From the NCBI GenBank assembly GCA_030267565.1, contig BRXU01000003.1:2526001-2590000 (forward strand): DNA of 64,000 bases, written 5' to 3'. This DNA is from Pleodorina starrii (lineage: Eukaryota; Chlorophyta; Chlorophyceae; Chlamydomonadales; Volvocaceae). A model generated the notes under the pieces. That model was not told the origin of the DNA and ran no database searches. It saw nothing but the letters and a program-made list of their open reading frames with translations. The position numbers and the translations under genes were made by a program. Shown here piece after piece: positions 12,401-23,358 of this stretch. Position 1 is the stretch's first letter. Every line of letters starts with the position of its first letter.

Positions 12401-12981
12401 GGTGGTGAGAGGTGGCGAGTGCTAGCGAGTGGTGGTGAGCGGTGGTGAGCGGTGGAGAGCGATGGCGAATGGTGGTGAGCGGTGGCGAGTGGTGGTGAGC
12501 GGTGGTGAGCGGTGGCGAGTGGTGGCGAGTGGTGGTGAGCGGTGGTGAGCGGTGGTGAGAGGTGGCGAGTGGTGGCGAGTGGTGGTGAGCGGTGGTGAGC
12601 TGTGGGGAGCGATGGCGAATGGTGGTGAGCGGTGGCGAGTGGTGGTGAGCGGTTGTGAGCGGTCTTGAGCGGTGGGGAGCGATGGCGAATGGTGGGAAGC
12701 GGTAGGGAGTGGTGGTGAGCGGTGGTGAGCGGTGGAGAGCGATGGCGAGCGGTGGCGAGCGGTGGAGAGCGATGGCGAGTGGTGGCGAGTGGTGGGGAGC
12801 GGTGGGGAGCGGTGGGGAGCGATGGCGAGTGGTGGTGAGCAGTGTTGAGCGGTGGGGAGCGATGAAGAGCGATGAAGAGCGGTGGCGAGTGGTGGTGGGT
12901 GGTGGCGAGTGGTGCTGAGCGGTGGAGAGCGATGGCGAGTGGTAGTGAGCGGTGGTGAGCGGTGGGGAGCGGTGTAGAGCG
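9482..12981 (+). repeat. Chimeric double unit 5/6 (T start fused to G, no P between)
   Basis: P 9482-10000; G 10001-10160; Q with T-type ending 10161-10900; start of a T block 10901-about 11010; then an abrupt switch into G sequence up to 11180, with the T tail and P' missing; second Q 11181-11925; S 11926-12981. The switch lies inside near-identical GGC/AGC triplets, as expected for unequal recombination or slippage between T and G. A near-identical chimera recurs at 17,767-21,256. Confidence 0.85.
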
Positions 12982-15083
12982 GGGAACGCCATTTCGGCGG
13001 CGGGGACGTCCTCCCTGGCGCAGACCTAGGTTTGTCGTTGCGGTCCGACCGGGGATCTCGGCGGTCCCGTGCCGCCGACGGCAGTACCGCGCCCCAGATC
13101 GGAGCCGGCGGCGCAGCAGGTGCTGGCGTCATAAGACCTCAGCTGGCGGCGGTTGTGCAGATGGACGCCGTCGTTGGCGCGGCTGGAGCAGTACCTGTCG
13201 TACCGTGGAACGCGGCGGGACCTCGGGGGAGCTGTCGGGGGCCGCTGACAAGCGCAGCAACGGCGGTGCCGTGACCTGACCCCTTCTGGAGCACCTCCCA
13301 TCTGCTCTCGACGTGAGCAAGATGCCTGCGAGCCTTATGGGTCTTCGGGGGCGCCTGGCGGCCGCGATGCCAAGACTGGCGGCGGCGTGGCGGCGGCGGC
13401 GGTTATCATTGAGCTGGTCGTGAGCTGCGACAGATTGCGACGCTGGAGGGCGATGCGGTGGAGCAGCGGTTCAGCTTGAGGCGCTGGCGTGGGTTGCTCG
13501 GCGGCGGCGGCGGCGGCGGCGATGGGGGCGGCGGCGGAGGCGGAAGCGGCGGCGGCGGCGGCGGAGGCAGCAGCGGCGGCGTCGGCGGAGGCAGCGGCGT
13601 CGGCGTCGGCAGCAGCGTCGGCGGAGGCGGCAGCGGAGGCGGCAGCGGAGGCGGCGGCAGCGGGTCTAAATTTGAATATTTCGACGTCGTGGGGTGTTCG
13701 ATCGCACAGCAGCGGGCGTTGGCACAGCCGCAGTCCCCGCCAACCATCAACGGTCATCAGCGGCGGCTTGGGCGCTCTGGTGCTATTGCGGGCGGCTTGG
13801 CTGGCACGCCAGCCGCGCGCGTGCAGACGGCTGCTCGTGAGGAGCGAATGGACATGTGGCTCATTCGGCCGCAGCAGGGCGGTGCTGTCATCCGCAGTCA
13901 TCCGCACCGCCTTTGCACGGGAGCCCGGCGCAGCGCCTCCCATGGTGGCCGCCGTGCGTGGCTTTCGACGGGCCCGTCTCCCTGGAACGTCACGTCGCGT
14001 CGCGGACTCCGGCCGACGCAGTGCCGTGCTTCTTCGAGGGCCTTTGCGGAGGGCCTGTCGGCATCGGAGCCGTCATGTGTGGGAGCAGGCGCTGCTGCCA
14101 GCCTCCTCGGAGGATCCCTCGGACTGCCACGGCGGCTGTGGCCACCCTTTCACGACCACCTCTCAGGCTGACGCCGTAGCGGCCATTGTGGGTGGGGCCC
14201 AACCTCGCGACCCATCATGGTGGGCAGCGCCGTGTCACAGGCGAAGACTTCTCGACCGCCACGCACCGACCGCCATCGCGGTGCCCCTGAGCGGTGGGCC
14301 CTGGGGGGTGCGGCGATGCCCATCCGCTTGCTGCTGAGTTGGACAGCCCTCGGCATCAGTCCTACGTCCGCGGCGCTTCAGCTAGCTAGACACGCGGGTG
14401 GCAGCGATGGCAGAGGCGTCTGCAGCGGCGTCGGCAGCGACAGCGGCAGCGGAGGCGACAGCGGAGGCGGCTGGGCGGCGGCAGCGGCGGCGGCAGCGGC
14501 GGCGAGCAACAGCGGCGACAGCGGCGGCGGCAGCAGCGTCGGCGGCAGCGGAGGCGGCAGGGCGGCGGCAGCGGCGGCGGCAGCGGCGGCAGCGGAGGCG
14601 GAGGCGGCAGCGGCGTGGGCGGCGGAGGGGGCGGCGGGGGCAGCGGCAATGGAGGCGGCAGCGGCAACGGCGGCGGCAGCGGCGGCAACGGCAGCGGAGG
14701 CGGCAGCGGCGCGGGCGGCGGAGGGGGCGGCGGGGGCAGCGGCAGCGGAGGCGGCAGCGGCAACGGCGGCGGCAGCGGCGGCAGCGGCAGCGGCAGCGGC
14801 AGCGGCGCGGGCGGCGGAGGGGGCGGCAGGGGCAGCGGCAGCGGAGGCGGCAGCGGCGGCGTCAGCGGTGGCGGTAGCGGCGGCGGCAGCGGCGACGGCA
14901 ACGGCAGCGGTAGCGGCGATTGCGACGGCGGAGATGGCAAGGGTAGAGCCAAGTGTTGGCGGGAGGCTCAGCAGATGCTTGCGGCGAAGCTTGGCGACTC
15001 CAGCGGCTGCAGCGGCGAGGTGCATACCGGCGACCTGTGCCCGGCGATGGTTGCTGTCCATGCTGCGTTTCACTCCAAACCGT
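12982..15083 (+). repeat. Satellite unit 7 (T type, short T)
   Basis: P 12982-13500; G 13501-13660; Q 13661-14400; T 14401-14940; T tail 14941-15083. T is only about 540 bp and has no long pure hexamer tract, just a few consecutive GGCAGC copies near 14,780-14,805. It shows the unexpanded state of the block that is expanded in units 3 and 12. Confidence 0.85.
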
Positions 15084-17766
15084 CATAAGACCTCAGCTGG
15101 CGGCGGTCGTGCCGATGGACGCCGCCGTTGGCGCGGCTGGAGCAATACCTGTCGTACCGTGGAACGCGGCTGGACCATGGGGGAGCTGTCGGGGGCCGCT
15201 GACAAGCGCAGCAACGGCGGTGCCGTGACCTGTCCCCTTCTGGAGCACCTCCCATCTGCTCTCGACGTGAGCAAGATGCCTGCGAGCCTTATGGGTCTTC
15301 GGGGGCGCCTGGCGGCCGCGATGCCAAGACTGGCGGCGGCGTGGCGGCGGCGGCGGTTATCATTGAGCTGGTCGTGAGCTGCGACAGATTGCGACGCTGG
15401 AGGGCGATGCGGTGGAGCAGCGGTTCAGCTTGAGGCGCTGGCGTGGGTTGCTCGGCGGCGGCGGCGGGGGCGGGGGCGGGGGCGACGATGGGGGCGGCGG
15501 CGGAGGCGGAAGCGGCGGCGGCGGCATCGGCGGCGGCGGCGGCGGAGGCAGCGGTGGCGGCGTCGGCGGAGGCAGCGGCGTCGGCGTCGGCAGCAGCGGC
15601 GGCGGAGGCGGCAGCGGAGGCGGCAGCGGAGGCGGCGGCAGCAGAGGCAGCGGCGGCGGCGGAGGCGGCAGCGGAGGCGGCGGCAGCGGCGGCAGCGGCG
15701 GCGGCGGCGGGTCTAAATTTGAATATTTCGACGTCGTGGGGTGTTCGAACGCACAGCAGCGGGCGTTGGGACAGCCGCAGTCCCCGCCAACCATCAGCGG
15801 TCATCAGCGGCGGCTTGGGCGCTCTGATGCTGTTGCGGGCGGCTTGGCTGGCACTCCAGCCGCGCGCGTGCAGACGGCTGCTCGTGAGGAGCGAATGGAC
15901 ATGTGGCTCATTCGGCCGCGGCAGGGCGGTGCTGTCATCCGCTGTCATCCGCACAGCCTTTGCACGGGAGCCCGGCGCAGCACCTCCCGTGGTGGCCGCC
16001 GTGCGTGGCTTTCGACGGGCCCGTCTCCCTGGAGCGTCGCGTCGCCTCGCGGACTCCGGCCGACGCAGTGCCGTGCGTCTTCGAGGGCCTCTGCGGAGGG
16101 TCTGTCGGCATCGGAGCCGTCAGGCGCCGCTACCAGCCTCGTCGGAGGATCCCTCGGACTGCCACGGCGGCTGTGGCCACGCTTTCACGACCACCTCTCA
16201 GGCTGACGCCGTAGCGGCCATTGTGGGTGGGGCCCAACCTCGCCACCCATCATGGTGGGCAGCGCCGCGTCGGTGGGCAGCGCCGCTGCTGAGTTGGACA
16301 GCCCTCGGCATCAGTCCTACGTACGAGGCGCTTCAGCTTGCTAGACACGCGGGTGCATCCAGGTGCCAAGACATAAGAGGATATAGCCAAGACGGACGAA
16401 ATCATACAACGCGGCTAGCGGTAGAGAGCATTGCGTGTGGAGAGCGGTGGTGAACGATGGCGAGTGGTGGCGAGTGGTGGCGGGTGGTGGCGAGTGGTGG
16501 TGAGCGGTGGAGAGCGATGGCGAGTGGTGGGGAGCGGTGGTGAGCTGTGGGGAGCGATGGCGAATGGTGGTGAGCGGTGGCGAGTGGTGGTGATCGGTGG
16601 TGAGCGGTGGCGAGTGGTGGCGAGTGGTGGTGAGCGGTGGTGAGCGGTGGTGAGCTGTGGGGAGCGGTGGCGTGTGTTGGCGAGTGGTGGTGAGCGGTGG
16701 TGAGCGGTGGTGAGCGGCGGTGAGCGGTGGATAGCGGTGGTGAGCGGTGGTGAGCGGTGGTGAGTGGTGGTGAGCGGTGGAGAGCGATGGCGAGTGGTGG
16801 CGAGTGGTGGTGAGCGGTGGTGAGCGGTGGTGAGCGATGGCGAGTGGTGGCGAGTGGTGGTGAGCGGTGGTGAGCGGTGGTGAGAGGTGGCGAGTGCTAG
16901 CGAGTGGTGGTGAGCGGTGGTGAGCGGTGGAGAGCGATGGCGAATGGTGGTGAGCGGTGGCGAGTGGTGGTGAGCGGTTGTGAGCGGTCTTGAGCGGTGG
17001 GGAGCGATGGCGAATGGTGGGAAGCGGTGGGGAGTGGTGGTGAGCGGTGGTGAGCGGTGGAGAGCGATGGCGAGCGGTGGCGAGCGGTTGAGAGCGATGG
17101 CGAGTGGTGGCGAGTGGTGGTGAGCGGTGGTGAGCGGTGGTGAGCGATGGCGAGTGGTGGCGAGTGGTGGTGAGCGGTGGTGAGCGGTGGTGAGAGGTGG
17201 CGAGTGCTAGCGAGTGGTGGTGAGCGGTGGTGAGCGGTGGAGAGCGATGGCGAATGGTGGTGAGCGGTGGCGAGTGGTGGTGAGCGGTGGTGAGCGGTGG
17301 CGAGTGGTGGCGAGTGGTGGTGAGCGGTGGTGAGCGGTGGTGAGAGGTGGCGAGTGGTGGCGAGTGGTGGTGAGTGGTGGTGAGCTGTGGGGAGCGATGG
17401 CGAATGGTGGTGAGCGGTGGCGAGTGGTGGTGAGCGGTTGTGAGCGGTCTTGAGCGGTGGGGAGCGATGGCGAATGGTGGGAAGCGGTGGGGAGTGGTGG
17501 TGAGCGGTGGTGAGCGGTGGAGAGCGATGGCGAGCGGTGGCGAGCGGTTGAGAGCGATGGCGAGTGGTGGCGAGTGGTGGGGAGCGGTGGGGAGCGGTGG
17601 GGAGCGATGGCGAGTGGTGGTGAGCAGTGTTGAGCGGTGGGGAGCGATGAAGAGCGATGAAGAGCGGTGGCGAGTGGTGGTGGGTGGTGGCGAGTGGTGC
17701 TGAGCGGTGGAGAGCGATGGCGAGTGGTAGTGAGCGGTGGTGAGCGGTGGTGAGCGGTGTAGAGCG
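15084..17766 (+). repeat. Satellite unit 8 (S type)
   Basis: P' 15084-15454; long G 15455-15708; Q 15709-16435; S 16436-17766. The S array is 310 bp longer than its counterpart in unit 4 because of an internal duplication of 31 monomers. The junction between the two 8-kb duplication copies falls within this Q block. Confidence 0.85.
16590..17209 (+). repeat. 310-bp internal tandem duplication within an S array
   Basis: The rare variant CGAGTGCTAGCGAGTGG occurs with its CTAG at 16,897 and again at 17,207, exactly 310 bp apart, with matching flanking monomer order. The block equals 31 monomers. The corresponding S arrays at 8,461-9,481 and 12-13 kb have a single copy. The limits given span roughly the two copies; exact ends are ambiguous inside a periodic array. 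Confidence 0.7.
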
Positions 17767-20700
17767 GGGAACGCCATTTCGGCGGCGGGGACGTCCTCCC
17801 TGGCGCAGACCTAGGTTTGTCGTTGCGGTCCGACCGGGGATCTCGGCGGTCCCGTGCCGCCGACGGCAGTACCGCGCCCCAGATCGGAGCCGGCGGCGCA
17901 GCAGGTGCTGGCGTCATAAGACCTCAGCTGGCGGCGGTTGTGCAGATGGACGCCGTCGTTGGCGCGGCTGGAGCAGTACCTGTCGTACCGTGGAACGCGG
18001 CGGGACCTCGGGGGAGCTGTCGGGGGCCGCTGACAAGCGCAGCAACGGCGGTGCCGTGACCTGACCCCTTCTGGAGCACCTCCCATCTGCTCTCGACGTG
18101 AGCAAGATGCCTGCGAGCCTTATGGGTCTTCGGGGGCGCCTGGCGGCCGCGATCCCAAGACTGGCGGCGGCGTGGCGGCGGCGGCGGTTATCATTGAGCT
18201 GGTCGTGAGCTGCGACAGATTGCGACGCTGGAGGGCGATGCGGTGGAGCAGCGGTTCAGCTTGAGGCGCTGGCGTGGGTTGCTCGGCGGCGGCGGCGGCG
18301 GCGGCGATGGGGGCGGCGGCGGAGGCGGAAGCGGCGGCGGCGGCGGCGGAGGCAGCGGCGGCGGCGTCGGCGGAGGCAGCGGCGTCGGCGTCGGCAGCAG
18401 CGTCGGCGGAGGCGGCAGCGGAGGCGGCAGCGGAGGCGGCGGCAGCGGGTCTAAATTTGAATATTTCGACGTCGTGGGGTGTTCGATCGCACAGCAGCGG
18501 GCGTTGGTACAGCCGCAGTCCCCGCCAACCATCAACGGTCATCAGCGGCGGCTTGGGCGCTCTGGTGCTATTGCGGGCGGCTTGGCTGGCACGCCAGCCG
18601 CGCGCGTGCAGACCGCTGCTCGTGAGGAGCGAATGGACATGTGGCTCATTCGGCCGCAGCAGGGCGGTGCTGTCATCCGCAGTCATCCGCACCGCCTTTG
18701 CACGGGAGCCCGGCGCAGCGCCTCCCATGGTGGCCGCCGTGCGTGGCTTTCGACGGGCCCGTCTCCCTGGAACGTCACATCGCGTCGCGGACTCCGGCCG
18801 ACGCAGTGCCGTGCTTCTTCGAGGGCCTTTGCGGAGGGCCTGTCGGCATCGGAGCCGTCATGTGTGGGAGCAGGAGCTGCTGCCAGCCTCCTCGGAGGAT
18901 CCCTCGGACTGCCACGGCGGCTGTGGCCACCCTTTCACGACCACCTCTCAGGCTGACGCCGTAGCGGCCATTGTGGGTGGGGCCCAACCTCGCGACCCAT
19001 CATGGTGGGCAGCGCCGTGTCACAGGCGAAGACTTCCTGACCGCCACGCACCGACCGCCATCGCGGTGCCCCTGAGCGGTGGGCCCTGGGGGGTGCGGCG
19101 ATGCCCATCCGCTTGCTGCTGAGTTGGACAGCCCTCGGCATCAGTCCTACGTCCGCGGCGCTTCAGCTAGCTAGACACGCGGGTGGCAGCGATGGCAGAG
19201 GCGTCTGCAGCGGCGTCGGCAGCGACAGCGGCAGCGGAGGCGACAGCGGAGGCGGCTGGGCGGCGGCAGCGGCGGCGGCAGCGGCGGCGAGCAACAGCGG
19301 CAACAGCGGAGGCGGAAGCGGCGGCGGAGGCGGCGGCGGAGGCAGCGCTGGCGGCGTCGGCGGAGGCAGCGGCGTCGGCGTCGGCAGCAGCGTCGGCGGA
19401 GGCGGCAGCGGAGGCGGCAGCGGAGGCGGCGGCAGCGGAGGCAGCGGAGGCAGCGGCGGCGGCGGCGGGTCTATATTTGAATATTTCGACGTCGTGGGGT
19501 GTTCGATCGCACAGCAGCGGGCGTTGGCACAGCCGCAGTCCCCGCCAACCATCAGCGGTCATCAGCGGCGGCTTGGGCGCTCTGTTGCTATTGCGGGCGG
19601 CTTGGCTGGCACGCCAGCCGCGCGCGTGCAGACGGCTGCTCGTGAGGAGCGAATGGACATGTGGCTCATTCGGCCGCAGCAGGGCGGTGCTGTCATCCGC
19701 AGTCATCCGCACCGCCTTTGCACGGGAGCCCGGCGCAGCGCCTCCCATGGTGGCCGCCGTGCGTGGCTTTCGACGGGCCCGTCTCCCTGGAACGTCACGT
19801 CGCGTCGCGGACTCAGGCCGACGCAGTGCCGTGCTTCTTCGAGGGCCTTTGCGGAGGGTCTGTCGGCATCGGAGCCGTCATGTGTGGGAGCAGGCGCTGC
19901 TGCCAGCCTCCTCGGAGGATCCCTCGGACTGCCACGGCGGCTGTGGCCACCCTTTCACGACCATCTCTCAGGCTGACGCCGTAGCGGCCATTGTGGGTGG
20001 GGCCCAACCTCGCCACCCATCATGGTGGGCAGCGCCGCGTCGGTGGGCAGCGCCGCTGCTGAGTTGGACAGCCCTCGGCATCAGTCCTACGTACGAGGCG
20101 CTTCAGCTTGCTAGACACGCGGGTGCATCCAGGTGCCAAGACATAAGAGGATATAGCCAAGACGGACGAAATCATACAACGCGGCTAGCGGTAGAGAGCA
20201 TTGCGTGTGGAGAGCGGTGGTGAACGATGGCGAGTGGTGGCGAGTGGTGGCGGGTGGTGGCGAGTGGTGGTGAGCGGTGGAGAGCGATGGCGAGTGGTGG
20301 GGAGCGGTGGTGAGCGGTGGCGAGTGGTGGCGAGTGGTGGTGAGCGGTGGTGAGCTGTGGGGAGCGATGGCGAATGGTGGTGAGCGGTGGCGAGTGGTGG
20401 TGATCGGTGGTGAGCGGTGGCGAGTGGTGGTGAGCGGTGGTGAGCGGTGGTGAGCTGTGGTGAGCTGTGGGGAGCGGTGGCGTGTGGTGGCGAGTGGTGG
20501 TGAGCGGTGGTGAGCGGTGGTGAGCGGCGGTGAGCGGTGGATAGCGGTGGTGAGCGGTGGTGAGCGGTGGTGAGTGGTGGTGAGCGGTGGAGAGCGATGG
20601 CGAGTGGTGGCGAGTGGTGGTGAGCGGTGGTGAGCGGTGGTGAGCGATGGCGAGTGGTGGCGAGTGGTGGTGAGCGGTGGTGAGCGGTGGTGAGAGGTGG

Positions 20701-21256
20701 CGAGTGCTAGCGAGTGGTGGTGAGCGGTGGTGAGCGGTGGAGAGCGATGGCGAATGGTGGTGAGCGGTGGCGAGTGGTGGTGAGCGGTGGTGAGCGGTGG
20801 CGAGTGGTGGCGAGTGGTGGTGAGCGGTGGTGAGAGGTGGCGAGTGGTGGCGAGTGGTGGTGAGCGGTGGTGAGCTGTGGGGAGCGATGGCGAATGGTGG
20901 TGAGCGGTGGCGAGTGGTGGTGAGCGGTTGTGAGCGGTCTTGAGCGGTGGGGAGCGATGGCGAATGGTGGGAAGCGGTAGGGAGTGGTGGTGAGCGGTGG
21001 TGAGCGGTGGAGAGCGATGGCGAGCGGTGGCGAGCGGTGGAGAGCGATGGCGAGTGGTGGCGAGTGGTGGGGAGCGGTGGGGAGCGGTGGGGAGCGATGG
21101 CGAGTGGTGGTGAGCAGTGTTGAGCGGTGGGGAGCGATGAAGAGCGATGAAGAGCGGTGGCGAGTGGTGGTGGGTGGTGGCGAGTGGTGCTGAGCGGTGG
21201 AGAGCGATGGCGAGTGGTAGTGAGCGGTGGTGAGCGGTGGGGAGCGGTGTAGAGCG
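17767..21256 (+). repeat. Chimeric double unit 9 (copy of unit 5/6)
   Basis: P 17767-18285; G 18286-18445; Q 18446-19185; T start fused to G 19186-19465; Q 19466-20210; S 20211-21256. It carries the same T-to-G junction as unit 5/6 (GCAACAGCGGAGGCGGAAG near 19,297), so the chimera arose once and was then duplicated. The S array is one 10-bp monomer shorter than its counterpart. Confidence 0.85.
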
Positions 21257-23358
21257 GGGAACGCCATTTCGGCGGCGGGGACGTCCTCCCTGGCGCAGAC
21301 CTAGGTTTGTCGTTGCGGTCCGACCGGGGATCTCGGCGGTCCCGTGCCGCCGACGGCAGTACCGCGCCCCAGATCGGAGCCGGCGGCGCAGCAGGTGCTG
21401 GCGTCATAAGACCTCAGCTGGCGGCGGTTGTGCAGATGGACGCCGTCGTTGGCGCGGCTGGAGCAGTACCTGTCGTACCGTGGAACGCGGCGGGACCTCG
21501 GGGGAGCTGTCGGGGGCCGCTGACAAGCGCAGCAACGGCGGTGCCGTGACCTGACCCCTTCTGGAGCACCTCCCATCTGCTCTCGACGTGAGCAAGATGC
21601 CTGCGAGCCTTATGGGTCTTCGGGGGCGCCTGGCGGCCGCGATGCCAAGACTGGCGGCGGCGTGGCGGCGGCGGCGGTTATCATTGAGCTGGTCGTGAGC
21701 TGCGACAGATTGCGACGCTGGAGGGCGATGCGGTGGAGCAGCGGTTCAGCTTGAGGCGCTGGCGTGGGTTGCTCGGCGGCGGCGGCGGCGGCGGCGATGG
21801 GGGCGGCGGCGGAGGCGGAAGCGGCGGCGGCGGCGGCGGAGGCAGCAGCGGCGGCGTCGGCGGAGGCAGCGGCGTCGGCGTCGGCAGCAGCGTCGGCGGA
21901 GGCGGCAGCGGAGGCGGCAGCGGAGGCGGCGGCAGCGGGTCTAAATTTGAATATTTCGACGTCGTGGGGTGTTCGATCGCACAGCAGCGGGCGTTGGCAC
22001 AGCCGCAGTCCCCGCCAACCATCAACGGTCATCAGCGGCGGCTTGGGCGCTCTGGTGCTATTGCGGGCGGCTTGGCTGGCACGCCAGCCGCGCGCGTGCA
22101 GACGGCTGCTCGTGAGGAGCGAATGGACATGTGGCTCATTCGGCCGCAGCAGGGCGGTGCTGTCATCCGCAGTCATCCGCACCGCCTTTGCACGGGAGCC
22201 CGGCGCAGCGCCTCCCATGGTGGCCGCCGTGCGTGGCTTTCGACGGGCCCGTCTCCCTGGAACGTCACGTCGCGTCGCGGACTCCGGCCGACGCAGTGCC
22301 GTGCTTCTTCGAGGGCCTTTGCGGAGGGCCTGTCGGCATCGGAGCCGTCATGTGTGGGAGCAGGCGCTGCTGCCAGCCTCCTCGGAGGATCCCTCGGACT
22401 GCCACGGCGGCTGTGGCCACCCTTTCACGACCACCTCTCAGGCTGACGCCGTAGCGGCCATTGTGGGTGGGGCCCAACCTCGCGACCCATCATGGTGGGC
22501 AGCGCCGTGTCACAGGCGAAGACTTCTCGACCGCCACGCACCGACCGCCATCGCGGTGCCCCTGAGCGGTGGGCCCTGGGGGGTGCGGCGATGCCCATCC
22601 GCTTGCTGCTGAGTTGGACAGCCCTCGGCATCAGTCCTACGTCCGCGGCGCTTCAGCTAGCTAGACACGCGGGTGGCAGCGATGGCAGAGGCGTCTGCAG
22701 CGGCGTCGGCAGCGACAGCGGCAGCGGAGGCGACAGCGGAGGCGGCTGGGCGGCGGCAGCGGCGGCGGCAGCGGCGGCGAGCAACAGCGGCGACAGCGGC
22801 GGCGGCAGCAGCGTCGGCGGCAGCGGAGGCGGCAGGGCGGCGGCAGCGGCGGCGGCAGCGGCGGCAGCGGAGGCGGAGGCGGCAGCGGCGTGGGCGGCGG
22901 AGGGGGCGGCGGGGGCAGCGGCAATGGAGGCGGCAGCGGCAACGGCGGCGGCAGCGGCGGCAACGGCAGCGGAGGCGGCAGCGGCGCGGGCGGCGGAGGG
23001 GGCGGCGGGGGCAGCGGCAGCGGAGGCGGCAGCGGCAACGGCGGCGGCAGCGGCGGCAGCGGCAGCGGCAGCGGCAGCGGCGCGGGCGGCGGAGGGGGCG
23101 GCAGGGGCAGCGGCAGCGGAGGCGGCAGCGGCGGCGTCAGCGGTGGCGGTAGCGGCGGCGGCAGCGGCGACGGCAACGGCAGCGGTAGCGGCGATTGCGA
23201 CGGCGGAGATGGCAAGGGTAGAGCCAAGTGTTGGCGGGAGGCTCAGCAGATGCTTGCGGCGAAGCTTGGCGACTCCAGCGGCTGCAGCGGCGAGGTGCAT
23301 ACCGGCGACCTGTGCCCGGCGATGGTTGCTGTCCATGCTGCGTTTCACTCCAAACCGT
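21257..23358 (+). repeat. Satellite unit 10 (T type, copy of unit 7)
   Basis: P 21257-21775; G 21776-21935; Q 21936-22675; T 22676-23215; T tail 23216-23358. It matches unit 7 base for base at the places I compared, at an offset of 8,275 bp. Confidence 0.85.

Larger units (their letters stand above)
7880..15860 (+). repeat. 8-kb tandem segmental duplication, copy 1
   Basis: This stretch of units is repeated immediately downstream. Offset to copy 2 is 7,975 bp in the first Q block, 8,285 bp after the S array, and 8,275 bp from unit 7 onward. The changes in offset equal whole 10-bp monomers. Shared private substitutions and the shared unusual chimeric unit show this is one duplicated segment rather than chance similarity of satellite units. 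Breakpoints are approximate (within about 60 bp). Confidence 0.85.
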
